Positions 51,480-60,608 are shown, numbered from the stretch's first letter. The stretch: 64,000 nucleotides of DNA from Caballeronia udeis (GCF_001544555.2 NZ_FCOK02000031.1:1-64000), one strand, 5' to 3'. The notes: a model not told the origin generated them from the letters alone. Numbers and translations are program-made.

Positions 51480-51671
51480 TGTTTGTGGATGGGCACGCGT
51501 GAAGACGCATGAGCGGGACACATGAGTCGGGACGCGTGAGAGAGCGGCATCGGCGCCATGCGATGCTGACTGGCAGCATCCAGCGGCGGCGCCGACGAAG
51601 CTTTGCTCTCGATTCCGGTAAGCAGGACTGTGCAGGACTCGCTTTAACAGCGCGTCACGACAGCTTCCTGC

Positions 51672-51941
51672 TTAGCGGCGACGCATTTGCGGACGCGGGC
51701 CACCGCCGCCGGTCGCGCGTTCGTCCTTGTGCCGGAAGTTGATCCGGCCTTTCGTCAGGTCATACACCGACAGTTCCAGCGTCACACGGTCGCCCGCGAG
51801 AATCCGGATGTGGTTCTTGCGCATGCGGCCCGATGCATACGCACCCACGACTACGCCGTTGTCCAGCGTCACGCGGTAGCGGCTGTCGGGAAGCACTTCG
51901 TCAACAATGCCGTCCAGCTCGAGTAACTCTTCTTTCGCCAT
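51672..51941 (-). CDS. infA: Translation initiation factor IF-1
   Basis: This 89-residue OB-fold protein has LLELDGIVDEVLPDSRYRVT, NHIRILAGDRVTLELSVYDL and TKGRINFRHKDER, the diagnostic IF-1 sequence. A longer Gly/Arg-rich tail (GGGGPRPQMRRR) extends the usual 72-residue form. IF-1 binds the ribosomal A site during initiation. Burkholderiales often have two infA genes, one in the ribosomal cluster; this isolated copy with the longer tail is probably the second. ATG 51941 follows AAGGAGC. Confidence 0.93.
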   Translation of the reverse strand: MAKEELLELDGIVDEVLPDSRYRVTLDNGVVVGAYASGRMRKNHIRILAGDRVTLELSVYDLTKGRINFRHKDERATGGGGPRPQMRRR

Positions 51942-52032
51942 ATAAAGCTCCTTAAATCATCTATTCGTTGCGATTGTATGCGAGACCGGCCCGACCTCGC
52001 GATGCCTTTTAACGCCTAACAGTCGCGCCTAG

Positions 52033-52335
52033 TCACAGATCCGCAACAGTCTGGCCGTCGATCTGGCCGTCGATCAGCTTTTCCGCATGCAACAAGCACG
52101 CCCGGCGAGCCTGTCCACCGTTTTCGAACGATCCGGCCTGCTCGATGCGGAACACGCGGCTTTCGCCCGTTGCTTCCTCGCCTGCCGGCGGCGCGCGGCG
52201 GATGCGCACCGACGCTTCGTAACCGGTGTCCGCTGCACGGACTGCCGCACCGCCGTCCCGGGCGCCGCGAGGGTAGATCAGCGGATGAATTTCGTAACCC
52301 TTGTACGTCTTAAGCGGCTTGACCAGTTCTTTCAT
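52033..52335 (-). CDS. Conserved hypothetical protein (small, HMA-like alpha/beta pattern)
   Basis: This 100-residue protein begins ELVKPLKTYKGYEIHPLIYP, followed by ASVRIRRAPPAGEEATGESR and a helix (NGGQARRACLLHAEKLIDGQ). This arrangement is common in short Burkholderia proteins that carry a stress-protein-like fold. ATG 52335 follows AGGAAAC and is preferred to 52377. The role is unknown; the neighbours are infA and a long non-coding gap. Confidence 0.7.
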   Translation of the reverse strand: MKELVKPLKTYKGYEIHPLIYPRGARDGGAAVRAADTGYEASVRIRRAPPAGEEATGESRVFRIEQAGSFENGGQARRACLLHAEKLIDGQIDGQTVADL

Positions 52336-52919
52336 GTTTCCTGAATTCCTGAATTGCGCCCGCCCGGGCGTCGACATGATGCGGTCGATGCCTTGAAAAC
52401 CGCACCGCCGACCGTTCAGCGCCCCTTGGCACGTGCGGTCGACAGGCGATTACGAGCAAAAAATGGCGCGCGGCGCACACAGGGCGCAGCCGCTCGCCGG
52501 GCTGTAGGTGTTGAAGAACGTCGAGGTAACACGTGCGCTGCTCACGTATTACCCATGCAACCATGCGCGGTATAACGCCTGGGAACAAGCAACCGTCGAC
52601 GTCGCTGCTATTTAAACTTTGAAGACGAATGCAGGGCCGCGACCGGTTGCGGAGCCCACACTGCCGGGGCGATGACATTCAGCCAGGGCGTTGCGCTGAA
52701 ATGTTGGGTGGATCGCTGTTGCCGTGGCGAACACGCTGCGCCAGAAGCGCACTATGTAATATTAGACAGCAAATCAGAAAAAAGTTCTGCTGTCGCCGGA
52801 GGCCCCGCCTCTCGATGCTGCAATGCTGACGTGCCCGTCAACGGTAACCGGGGTTTCCGTCGAGCCGTTTTCCGTCATCCAACCGCCTTCCCGCGGCACC
52901 GAAGCCTCCATTATAACCA
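52336..52919. other. Intergenic region, nothing recognised
   Basis: These 580 bases separate a small gene and corA, both on the minus strand. No coding frame has family features. AT-rich patches at 52610-52620 and 52755-52790 (aatattagacagcaaatc) may be promoter DNA of the 52335 gene. No T-tract hairpin was found after the corA stop. Confidence 0.35.
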
Positions 52920-53897
52920 TCATAGCCATCCAGCCTTGCGGAACCGCCAGTAAAGGCAAATGTCCACCGCGAGCATCACGCAGATAACCGCCGGATAGCC
53001 ATAGACCCAGTCGAGTTCCGGGATGCGGTGGAAGTTCATGCCGTAGATCCCGGCGATCATGGTGGGCACGGCGAACAGCGCCGCAAACGAGCCCAGCCGC
53101 TTGGTCACCTCGCTTTCCGCCAGCGAAATCAGGCCCAGGTTGACCTGGATGGCGGTGACGATCATTTCGCGGCGCCCTTCGATCGTTTTCACGATCCGAA
53201 GCAGGTGGTCGTACACATCGCGGAAATAGTCCTGCATGCCGGTACAAATTCCCGGCGCGCGGCCGCCGTACAGCTTGCTGACCGCTTCCAGCAGCGGCGC
53301 GGTGTGATGCTGCAGCAGCACGAGCCGGCGCTTCAGGGAATACAGGTCTTCAATGATTACCCGCGACGCCGCCGATCCGTTGCGCGTGAAAATGCGTTCC
53401 TCGAGCTCGTCGAGTTCCGCGCCCAGCGTCTCCAGAATTGGGAAATAACGGTCCACCACGTTGTCGATCAGCGCGTACATCACGAATGCCGGACCGTTTT
53501 CCAGCAAATGCGGCTCGCGCTCGCAGCGCAAACGTACGTCCTGGAATCCCTGGCTCGTCCGGTTGCGTACGGACAGCACATAGTTTCTGCCCACGAACAC
53601 GTTGATCTCGCCGACCACCAGTTCGTTGTCGGTATCGAGTTCCACGGTGTGGAGCACGCAAAACAGCGAGTCCGCGTACTCGTCGATCTTCGGACGCTGG
53701 TGCCCGTTCTGCGCGTCCTCCACGGCGAGTTCGTGCAGCCCGAACTGATGCGACATATGCGCGAGTTCGCCCGGGCCGGGGTCTTTCAGCGCGACCCAGA
53801 TGAAGCAGTCGGGAACGTCCCGGTACGCGGAAATGTCGTCGATGGCGACGTCGGCGAGCTTGCGGCCTTTCTGGTAGGCCGCGCAATTGACCAGCAT
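52920..53897 (-). CDS. corA: CorA-family magnesium/cobalt transport protein
   Basis: This 325-residue inner-membrane protein has a cytoplasmic alpha/beta domain, a long helix (GRREMIVTAIQVNLGLISLA) and two C-terminal membrane segments. The selectivity-loop motif GMN is present in AGIYGMNFHRIPELDW between them. It forms a pentameric Mg2+ (or Co2+/Ni2+) channel. ATG 53897 is chosen over GTG 53918 because GAGGGG precedes it at normal spacing. It is monocistronic. Confidence 0.92.
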   Translation of the reverse strand: MLVNCAAYQKGRKLADVAIDDISAYRDVPDCFIWVALKDPGPGELAHMSHQFGLHELAVEDAQNGHQRPKIDEYADSLFCVLHTVELDTDNELVVGEINVFVGRNYVLSVRNRTSQGFQDVRLRCEREPHLLENGPAFVMYALIDNVVDRYFPILETLGAELDELEERIFTRNGSAASRVIIEDLYSLKRRLVLLQHHTAPLLEAVSKLYGGRAPGICTGMQDYFRDVYDHLLRIVKTIEGRREMIVTAIQVNLGLISLAESEVTKRLGSFAALFAVPTMIAGIYGMNFHRIPELDWVYGYPAVICVMLAVDICLYWRFRKAGWL

Positions 53898-54080
53898 GGA
53901 TTCTTGCCCCTCTCGCACGATGATGGAGCCGGCGCATGCTGCCTTTCGCGAACGCTTTTCGCCAGGCTGGGCAGCGCATCAGGGAGGCATGGCCGGAATG
54001 CTGTGAATGTTAGCGGATTTGTCAGGTGCCTACTGCGCGTAGCCGTCGTGCGTCGTCCTGTCATGCAGTCGCCGCGCAGG

Positions 54081-54527
54081 TCATGTCTCGCTGTGCGAGT
54101 AGTCCGAGGTCAGATCGGAGGTGAGGCGCGCTTGTGCCGTCTGTGCCGCTTGTGGCGCCAGGGTGTTGTCGCGTTTGGTGAGTTTCCCTTCCACGGACGC
54201 ACCCACGTCCATGCGCAATTGCTGGTAATAGATGTTGCCGTTCACATGCGCATTCGATTGCAGTTCGACAAAATGTTCCACCGTGACGTCGCCGGTGATG
54301 GTCCCGTTGATCACGATGTCATAGGCGTTGACGTTGCCGGTGATCGAGCCCTGGTCGCTCACGACCAGCAGCGTCTGTTCGCCCGGGCGGCCAGTCACGT
54401 TACCCTTCACGTGGCCGTCCATGCGCAGGCCGTCGCTGAACTCGAGGTTGCCGGCTATCTGCACGTCGTGTGCGATCAGCGTTGCCAGCTTGGCCTGACT
54501 GACGCCAGGAGATTTTTTCTTGAACAT
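54081..54527 (-). CDS. Bactofilin
   Basis: This 148-residue cytoskeletal protein has a beta-helix core (GNLEFSDGLRMDGHVKGNVT, VSDQGSITGNVNAYDIVING, FVELQSNAHVNGNIYYQQLR) flanked by short disordered ends. Bactofilins assemble nucleotide-free filaments near the membrane and recruit cell-wall enzymes. ATG 54527 is the start; the frame extends to 54584. An M23 peptidase and a membrane coiled-coil protein are encoded just upstream on the same strand, a pairing seen in several bacteria where bactofilin directs a LytM enzyme. Confidence 0.9.
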   Translation of the reverse strand: MFKKKSPGVSQAKLATLIAHDVQIAGNLEFSDGLRMDGHVKGNVTGRPGEQTLLVVSDQGSITGNVNAYDIVINGTITGDVTVEHFVELQSNAHVNGNIYYQQLRMDVGASVEGKLTKRDNTLAPQAAQTAQARLTSDLTSDYSHSET

Positions 54528-54615
54528 GGGAAGACCCCTTCTGGTATGAATTGCAAAGTAGTGCCGGTAATGGAACCTGCGCACGCAGGTTCCGGGAACG
54601 GTCAGTTGGATAGGG

Positions 54616-54993
54616 TTAGTTAGACTTATCGTGTTGACGCTTGAGGAAGGTCAGGTCGGTCCGCATCCTGTGGATCTCCGCCAGACTTTCGGATGCTTGC
54701 TGCTCCATGACGAGCCGTGTCGCCACCTCGTGGTCGAGCGCAATGCGCGCCTTCGAAAGTTGCTCGCGAATCTCGCGTTCAGACATGGGCGGTGCGCACA
54801 GCGCGTCGGCCTTCTTGCTGTTGTCGCGCGACGTGACGAGCGCGAAGCCGGCAGCGGCCAGCGCCGCCGCGGCGCACGCTGCGGCGATCGTGCCGAGCAG
54901 CAGCATGGGCCAGGTCGGGCCGCGCCGCGAGGTCAGGGAATAGGTGCGGCGGGTGAGTTTGTGCGTCGGCCTGTTTCGATCAGCTTGCGGCAT
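54616..54993 (-). CDS. Single-pass membrane protein with coiled coil
   Basis: This 125-residue protein has a basic cytoplasmic N-tail (residues 1-27), one membrane segment (PMLLLGTIAAACAAAALAAA, about 29-50) and a periplasmic coiled coil (SEREIREQLSKARIALDHEV, MEQQASESLAEIHRMRTDLT). It overlaps the end of the M23 peptidase gene by 14 bases and precedes the bactofilin gene by 88 bases. It is likely the third partner of this wall-shaping group, perhaps linking filament and peptidase. The family is not recognised. Confidence 0.8.
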   Translation of the reverse strand: MPQADRNRPTHKLTRRTYSLTSRRGPTWPMLLLGTIAAACAAAALAAAGFALVTSRDNSKKADALCAPPMSEREIREQLSKARIALDHEVATRLVMEQQASESLAEIHRMRTDLTFLKRQHDKSN

Positions 54994-55966
54994 TGGATTT
55001 CAGCTTGAAGAGCGCGAGATAAGGCGTGGGATTGACCTGCGTCCCGTCGATGATCACCTCGAAGTGCAAGTGCGGTCCGGTCGAGCGTCCGGTCGAGCCG
55101 ATTTCGGCAACCTTCTGGCCGGGCATGACAAGATCGCCGACCTTCACGAATAGCTTCGATGTGTGCCCGTAGCGGGTGATCACGCCGCTGCTGTGCTGGA
55201 TCTCGAGGGAGTTGCCGTAACCGCCGTGCGGTCCCGCTTGCACCACGCGGCCGCCTGCGCTTGCGAAGATGGCCGTGCCGGTGGGGGCGACCAGGTCGAC
55301 GCCCGGATGAAAGTTCAGGTGCCCCGTGAACGGGTCGATGCGGTTGCCGAACGGCGAGCCGAAGCGCGCGCCGGGTGCGGGCTGGCGGCCCGGAAACGCC
55401 ATGTATGACGCGTAGTGCGCGAGCACGGCGTCATCGAGCGCGCCGATGGTTGCATCGAGACAATCCAGCGCGCTTTGCGTGTGTTTCAGGCGCTGCGGCG
55501 CGGTACCGGTCAGCGCTGCCCGCTGGGCGTCGCAGAGCCGGGGCGGCATGGACGGCCCCCTCGACGCACTGCTGTCGAGCGGCGATTCGTCGTCGTTCTC
55601 GGGAAGCGGCGGAACCACGTGAATATCCGGCCGGTCGGCCGCGCGCCGCGCCGCCTTCAATTGTGCTTCGAAGTCCTGAAGTTCGTTCACTTGCTCCACG
55701 AGTTCGACCACACGCGGTTCAATATGCGTGAGGGTTGCGCTGATCTTGCCGAGTTCATCGATTTCATAGGAGCGCCGCTCCGTTTGCGATTTCTCTTCGG
55801 CCGCGTGGGTGTTGCCCATTGCCGCGCCAATGGCAATGCCGAGCGCGAGCGCGGCCAGGATCATCGCAATGACGGCAACGATCACCATGGTGCGGACAGT
55901 GCGCGCTTCGACGAAACGCACGCGCTGATGCGACACGTTCCGGCGGGACCAGATGACGAACGCCAT
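54980..55966 (-). CDS. M23-family (LytM) peptidoglycan endopeptidase, membrane-anchored
   Basis: This 328-residue protein has an N-terminal membrane anchor (VRTMVIVAVIAMILAALAL, 24-42), a coiled-coil region (about 60-110), a proline-rich linker and a C-terminal M23 domain. Zinc ligands and catalytic residues are complete: His220-x3-Asp224 (FHPGVDL), His268 (RYGH), and His299-x-His301 (GPHLHFE). It should cleave peptide cross-links in peptidoglycan. It starts at ATG 55966. Linkage to bactofilin suggests spatially targeted activity as described for bactofilin-LmdC pairs. Confidence 0.9.
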   Translation of the reverse strand: MAFVIWSRRNVSHQRVRFVEARTVRTMVIVAVIAMILAALALGIAIGAAMGNTHAAEEKSQTERRSYEIDELGKISATLTHIEPRVVELVEQVNELQDFEAQLKAARRAADRPDIHVVPPLPENDDESPLDSSASRGPSMPPRLCDAQRAALTGTAPQRLKHTQSALDCLDATIGALDDAVLAHYASYMAFPGRQPAPGARFGSPFGNRIDPFTGHLNFHPGVDLVAPTGTAIFASAGGRVVQAGPHGGYGNSLEIQHSSGVITRYGHTSKLFVKVGDLVMPGQKVAEIGSTGRSTGPHLHFEVIIDGTQVNPTPYLALFKLKSNAAS

Positions 55967-56184
55967 CAGTGCACCGGGCGCGGCAAACGCGCGGGCAAAA
56001 GAAGACGCGCGGGCGATGGATTACCGGCCTGTCTGCGAGTGCTGTTAATGAGATGGATAAAGGTCACGTCCATGTGAAAACGCCGCAGCAGGGCTACGGC
56101 GGAAAGCCTTATTGGGCGGACGATTATGCACCTGTTACGCGAATGCGTATCTCATATATAAGTGGAGCTGAATAAACGCGAAAT

Positions 56185-57147
56185 TCACGGCTTCACCGTT
56201 TCACTCCATAGCATCTCGCCCGCCTCGCCCATCAGCAGCGGACGATTGATTTCAGCCACTGTGCGCACGAAGTCCCACACTGCCGTGATGCGTTTCAATT
56301 TGCGCAAATCTTCGCGGCAGGACAGGTAAAACGCGCGCGTGACGACGATCTCATCCGCGAGGACGGCCACGAGACGCGGGTCCTGTGCGGCCATGAAACA
56401 CGGCAGGATCGCGAGCGAGCGACCTTGCAGCGCGGCGTGATATTGCGCGATCACGCTGGTGCTGCGCCAGTGCGACACAGCGCCCGGAACCGCGCGTTCG
56501 AGATACAGCAGTTCGTAGCTGAAAGCGAGGTCGTCGATATAACTCGCAAAGCGATGCGTCGCGAGGTCTTCCACCTTGCGCACCGGTTCGTGTTGATCGA
56601 GATAGTCGCGCGTGGCGTAGAGGCGCAAGCGGTAGTCGCAGAGTTTGGTGTAGACGGTCTGGCCGTGCTCCGGGCGCTCCAGCGTGACGGCTATGTCAGC
56701 CTCGCGCTTGGACAAGCTGACGAAGTGCGGCACCGGCAGCAGGTCGATGGAAATCTGCCTGTGCGCATCCTGGAACCGCGCGAGTTGCGGCGCAAGAAAG
56801 AAGCAGCCGAAACCTTCGGTCGAGCCTACCCGCACGTGTCCGGACAGCGCGTGACCGGAGTTCGCAATGCGCTCGGTCGCCGACTGCACCGTGGTTTCCA
56901 TCGCGTCGACGTACGCCAGCAGGCGCTGCCCTTCGGCGGTCAGGATGAAACCGCCGCTGCGGGATTTATCGAAGAGCAGGGTGCCCAGCGCGTCTTCCAG
57001 CGCCCGCACGCGACGGGCGACGGTCGTGTAGTCGACCCCCAGGCGCTTCGCCGCACCGCTTGCACGCTGGGTTCGCGCGACTTCCAGGAAGTACCGGAGA
57101 TCGTCCCAGTTCAGGTTGTTGACGCCAGGAACCGTGCTTTTTTGCAT
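56185..57147 (-). CDS. LysR-family transcriptional regulator, probable regulator of mmsAB
   Basis: This 320-residue protein has the LysR helix-turn-helix (LNWDDLRYFLEVARTQRASG, AAKRLGVDYTTVARRVRALE) and an effector domain from about residue 95. ATG 57147 is the start; the longer frame to 57261 covers promoter DNA. It is divergent from mmsA with a 230-base gap containing a palindrome. In Pseudomonas mmsAB is controlled by the AraC-type MmsR, so a LysR here would be a different solution. Regulation is inferred from divergence. Confidence 0.87.
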   Translation of the reverse strand: MQKSTVPGVNNLNWDDLRYFLEVARTQRASGAAKRLGVDYTTVARRVRALEDALGTLLFDKSRSGGFILTAEGQRLLAYVDAMETTVQSATERIANSGHALSGHVRVGSTEGFGCFFLAPQLARFQDAHRQISIDLLPVPHFVSLSKREADIAVTLERPEHGQTVYTKLCDYRLRLYATRDYLDQHEPVRKVEDLATHRFASYIDDLAFSYELLYLERAVPGAVSHWRSTSVIAQYHAALQGRSLAILPCFMAAQDPRLVAVLADEIVVTRAFYLSCREDLRKLKRITAVWDFVRTVAEINRPLLMGEAGEMLWSETVKP

Positions 57148-57162
57148 ATTGGATGGGTATTT

Positions 57163-57198
57163 GTATCGATACTTCGTGGAGATTTGCATAACTATACT
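57163..57198 (+). promoter_or_regulatory. Palindrome and possible promoter between LysR and mmsA
   Basis: GTATCGATAC at 57163-57172 is a perfect ten-base palindrome. TTTGCATA occurs at 57141-57148 (over the LysR start) and again at 57183-57190, 42 bases apart. TATACT at 57193-57198 could be the -10 of the mmsA promoter. The site lies where the divergent regulator should bind; no T-N11-A core is centred on the palindrome. Confidence 0.4.
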
Positions 57199-57377
57199 GA
57201 ACCTTGTGGACTCGCTTTGCACGCGCTTCGTACCTTTGCGTAATGACCGGGCCGACAACAATCAAATATTCCGGAGACGACATTTCCCCATGGCGACCTG
57301 TGCGGCATCCGCGCGCGTCCGCGTCTCTCTCATTGCGTTCCGGCCAGGAACGTTCTCGTTTTCAAGGAGCCTCTCTC

Positions 57378-58922
57378 ATGAATACTGCTGCTGACCGTCC
57401 GGCGCTCGCCGAACAATCCAACGCCGGTGTGCGCACGGCCAAATTGCTGATCGACGGCAAGTTTGTGGAATCGACGACGCAGGAGTGGCGCGACATCGTC
57501 AACCCCGCGACCCAGGAGGTGGTGGGCCGGGTGCCGTTTGCGACAAAACAGGAAGTCGATGCCGCCGTGTCGGCGGCCGCAAAAGCGTTCCAGACGTGGC
57601 GTCTGACGCCGCTCGGCACGCGTATGCGCCTGATGCTCCGGTTCCAGGACCTGGTGCGCCAGAACATGAAGCGGATCGCGCAGACGCTGACGGCCGAGCA
57701 GGGCAAGACGCTGCCCGACGCCGAAGGCGATATTTTCCGCGGCCTTGAAGTGATCGAACACGCGTGTTCGATCGGCACGCTGCAGCAGGGCGAATTCTCG
57801 GAGAACGTCGCGGGCGGCGTGGACACCTACACGCTGCGCCAGCCGATAGGCGTGTGCGCCGGCATCACGCCGTTCAATTTCCCCGCGATGATCCCGCTAT
57901 GGATGTTCCCCATGGCGATTGTCTGCGGCAATACGTTCGTACTGAAGCCGTCGGAGCAGGATCCGTTGTCCACCATGGAACTGGTCGAACTGGCGCTGGA
58001 GGCCGGCATTCCGGCGGGCGTGCTGAACGTGGTGCACGGCGGCAAGGAGGTGGTCGACGCCATCTGTACGCACCCCGACATCAAGGCGATTTCGTTCGTC
58101 GGGTCGACGCATGTGGGCACGCACGTGTACAACCTCGGCAGCCAGCACGGCAAACGCGTGCAGGCCATGATGGGCGCGAAGAATCACGCGGTCGTGCTGC
58201 CCGATGCAAACCGCGAGCAGACGCTGAATGCGCTCGCCGGAGCGGGTTTTGGCGCGGCGGGGCAACGTTGCATGGCGACTTCAGTGGTGGTGTTCGTGGG
58301 GGCGTCGAAGGACTGGTTGCCGGAGCTGGTCGAGCGGGCCCGCGGCTTGTCCGTGAACGGCGGCACGGAAGCGAATACCGACGTTGGCCCGGTTGTTTCG
58401 CGGGCAGCCAAGGAACGCATCCTCGGTCTGATCGAAACAGGTGTGAAGGAAGGCGCAACGCTGTCGCTGGATGGTCGCGATGTGAAGGTGACGGGGTATG
58501 AGAAGGGCAATTTCATCGGCCCGACGGTATTCTCAGGCGTCACCACCGACATGACCATCTACAGGCAGGAGATCTTCGGTCCGGTGATCTGCGTGCTGGA
58601 AGCCGCAACGCTTGACGATGCCATCGCACTGGTCAACCGCAATCCGATGGGCAACGGCGTTGGCCTATTTACGCAAAGCGGCGCGGCGGCGCGCAAGTTC
58701 CAGAGCGAGATCGATGTGGGCCAGGTGGGGATCAACATTCCCATCCCCGTGCCGGTGCCGTACTTCAGCTTTACCGGCTCGCGCGGTTCGAAACTGGGCG
58801 ATCTCGGCCCGTACGGCAAACAGGTCGTGCAGTTCTATACGCAAACCAAAACTGTCACGTCGCGCTGGTTCGACGACGCTACCGTCAACGACGGCGTCAA
58901 CACGACTATTTCGCTGCGCTAA
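57378..58922 (+). CDS. mmsA: Methylmalonate-semialdehyde dehydrogenase (CoA-acylating)
   Basis: This 514-residue aldehyde dehydrogenase has the MmsA pattern: TPFNFPAMIPLWMFPMAIVC, SFVGSTHVGTHVYNLGS, catalytic Cys in AGQRCMATS and FFSFTGSRGS-like YFSFTGSRGSKLGDLG. It converts methylmalonate or malonate semialdehyde with NAD+ and CoA to propionyl- or acetyl-CoA, the end of valine (and inositol) breakdown. ATG 57378 follows AAGGAG; the upstream frame to 57204 is leader. It is followed at 48 bases by mmsB. Confidence 0.93.
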   Translation: MNTAADRPALAEQSNAGVRTAKLLIDGKFVESTTQEWRDIVNPATQEVVGRVPFATKQEVDAAVSAAAKAFQTWRLTPLGTRMRLMLRFQDLVRQNMKRIAQTLTAEQGKTLPDAEGDIFRGLEVIEHACSIGTLQQGEFSENVAGGVDTYTLRQPIGVCAGITPFNFPAMIPLWMFPMAIVCGNTFVLKPSEQDPLSTMELVELALEAGIPAGVLNVVHGGKEVVDAICTHPDIKAISFVGSTHVGTHVYNLGSQHGKRVQAMMGAKNHAVVLPDANREQTLNALAGAGFGAAGQRCMATSVVVFVGASKDWLPELVERARGLSVNGGTEANTDVGPVVSRAAKERILGLIETGVKEGATLSLDGRDVKVTGYEKGNFIGPTVFSGVTTDMTIYRQEIFGPVICVLEAATLDDAIALVNRNPMGNGVGLFTQSGAAARKFQSEIDVGQVGINIPIPVPVPYFSFTGSRGSKLGDLGPYGKQVVQFYTQTKTVTSRWFDDATVNDGVNTTISLR

Positions 58923-58970
58923 GCCGGTTGCCGGGTGAAATAGCTCGGCGAAATAAAAAGGGGAAATGCA

Positions 58971-59861
58971 ATGGAAATCGGCTTTATCGGACTGGGCAAC
59001 ATGGGCGGACCCATGGCCGCCAATCTGCTGAAAGCAGGGCATTCGCTGACGGTTTTTGATTTATCGAAGACGGCGTTGCAGGCGGCGGTCGACGCGGGTG
59101 CGCGGACCGCCGCTTCGCCGCGTGAGGCGGCGCGAGAGAGCGAGGTGGTGATCACCATGCTGCCTGCCGCCGCGCACGTCAGGGCGGTGTATCTGGAGCC
59201 GGATGGCGTACTCGCCGGGGTTCGTGCGGACGTGCCGCTGATCGACAGCAGTACGATCGATCCGGCGACCGCGCGCCTGATCGGTGAAGCCGCGTTGAAG
59301 CAGGGCAATCCATTCGCCGATGCCCCCGTCTCCGGTGGCACGGGCGGCGCGCAGGCGGGCACGCTCACGTTCATGGTCGGCGCAGACACCGCATTGTTCG
59401 ATACGCTCAAACCCGTGCTCGCCGGCATGGGCAAGAACATGGTTCAGTGCGGCGAAACGGGGACCGGTCAGATCGCGAAGATCTGCAACAACCTGCTGCT
59501 CGGCATTTCGATGATCGGCGTGGCGGAAGCCATGAAACTCGGCGCGTCGCTCGGAATCGAACCGAACAAGCTCGCGGGGATCATCAATACATCGACGGGA
59601 CGTTGCTGGAGCGCTGATACGTGTAATCCCTACCCGAACGTTTTACCGAATGCGCCCTCGTCACGCGGGTATACCGGGGGGTTCGGCGCCGATCTCATGT
59701 TGAAGGACCTGGGGCTGGCTGTTGATGCAGCGCGTCAAGTCAAGCAACCCATTTTGCTTGGGGCGCTCGCGCAGCAGCTTTACCAGACCATGAGCATGCA
59801 GGGCTTGGGCGGGTTGGACTTCTCCGCGATTATCAAGCTGTACGGTAGCGAGGAGGCCTGA
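58971..59861 (+). CDS. mmsB: 3-hydroxyisobutyrate dehydrogenase
   Basis: This 296-residue beta-hydroxyacid dehydrogenase has the start IGFIGLGNMGGPMAANLLKA (the Rossmann motif), the substrate loop DAPVSGGTGGAQAGTLTFMV, and the catalytic lysine in GQIAKICNNLLLG. It oxidises 3-hydroxyisobutyrate to methylmalonate semialdehyde, the step before MmsA. ATG 58971 follows AAGGGGAAA. Pairing with mmsA confirms the valine role. A hairpin follows its stop codon. Confidence 0.93.
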   Translation: MEIGFIGLGNMGGPMAANLLKAGHSLTVFDLSKTALQAAVDAGARTAASPREAARESEVVITMLPAAAHVRAVYLEPDGVLAGVRADVPLIDSSTIDPATARLIGEAALKQGNPFADAPVSGGTGGAQAGTLTFMVGADTALFDTLKPVLAGMGKNMVQCGETGTGQIAKICNNLLLGISMIGVAEAMKLGASLGIEPNKLAGIINTSTGRCWSADTCNPYPNVLPNAPSSRGYTGGFGADLMLKDLGLAVDAARQVKQPILLGALAQQLYQTMSMQGLGGLDFSAIIKLYGSEEA

Positions 59862-59884
59862 CTAAAATCCGATAATCCTGAATT

Positions 59885-59926
59885 GCTGCAATGCGTTTTA
59901 TGTGGGCTATTAAGCTGCATTGCAGC
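59885..59926 (+). other. Hairpin after mmsB without T tract
   Basis: GCTGCAATGC (59885-59894) and GCATTGCAGC (59917-59926) form a perfect ten-base stem with a 22-base loop, 24 bases after the mmsB stop codon. No run of T follows, so it may stabilise the mRNA end or act as a weak terminator. Confidence 0.6.
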
Positions 59927-60147
59927 ATGGCGATCGCTCTGCCATGCTAATCAAGGACATGGGGAATACGATGATTCGCTTCTTCTGATTTTGGCCTATT
60001 CTCAAAGCACGACGTTCATGTCTTCGTCTGTATTAGTAAGTAAATGATGAAGTCAGCGAAGCCGCTTTGAGGTGCTTAACAGGTTTATCAGGTTAATTAA
60101 GGCCAGCGAAATGCTGGCGGCAAATAGCCAGGATCAAGGAGAGCCAG

Positions 60148-60495
60148 ATGCAAACAACTCGTCACTTTCACATGGAATTGCGGCACGCAACGCTGCCGAC
60201 CTACGTGTTCAGCTACCTGTTCCCGTTGGTGCTGCTGGCGTATGAGTTATGGCGCGTAGGTTCATGGGTGGCTGTGCGTGGTTTCAACTTCTCGGACTTC
60301 AGTTCGATGGGGTATGAATTCGCGTTGATGCTGGCTGTGTTCGCGATGCAGATTGTGGTCGAAATCGCATTCATGGCTGCAGCCATGTTGACGAAACACC
60401 ATGACGTTGCACATCGTGCGGCTAACTTGCTGCTTGGCGTGTTCTGCTCGGTGGTCGTGCTGGGATTCGACCTTGCGCTCCAATATGCAATGTAA
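60148..60495 (+). CDS. Small membrane protein of unknown function
   Basis: This 115-residue protein has about three membrane segments (TYVFSYLFPLVLLAYELW, FALMLAVFAMQIVVEIAFMA, AANLLLGVFCSVVVLGFDLA). ATG 60148 follows AAGGAGAG. It has no signal for cleavage and no catalytic motif. The family is not recognised. A strong bidirectional terminator separates it from the convergent dehydrogenase gene. Confidence 0.75.
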   Translation: MQTTRHFHMELRHATLPTYVFSYLFPLVLLAYELWRVGSWVAVRGFNFSDFSSMGYEFALMLAVFAMQIVVEIAFMAAAMLTKHHDVAHRAANLLLGVFCSVVVLGFDLALQYAM

Positions 60496-60539
60496 GCACG
60501 CGCCGTAAGCGGTAGCGTTATTCAGGTTCTCGCAGCAAT

Positions 60540-60579
60540 AAAAAGCCCGTTCCAGCACTTTTGCCAGAGCGGGCTTTTT
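60540..60579. terminator. Bidirectional rho-independent terminator
   Basis: AAAAAGCCCGTTC (60540-60552) pairs with GAGCGGGCTTTTT (60567-60579), 13 bases with one G-T pair and a 14-base loop. The A and T ends make it active on both strands, between the convergent small membrane-protein and dehydrogenase genes. Confidence 0.88.
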
Positions 60580-60608
60580 CTATGGTTGTTCCGGGCGCGG
60601 CTAACGGG

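Noticed and set aside
53028..54623. Very long plus-strand open frame (531 codons)
   Set aside because: It is antisense to corA and the bactofilin gene, whose protein families are certain. The translated product is Arg/His/Val-rich with no domain, typical of high-GC antisense frames.
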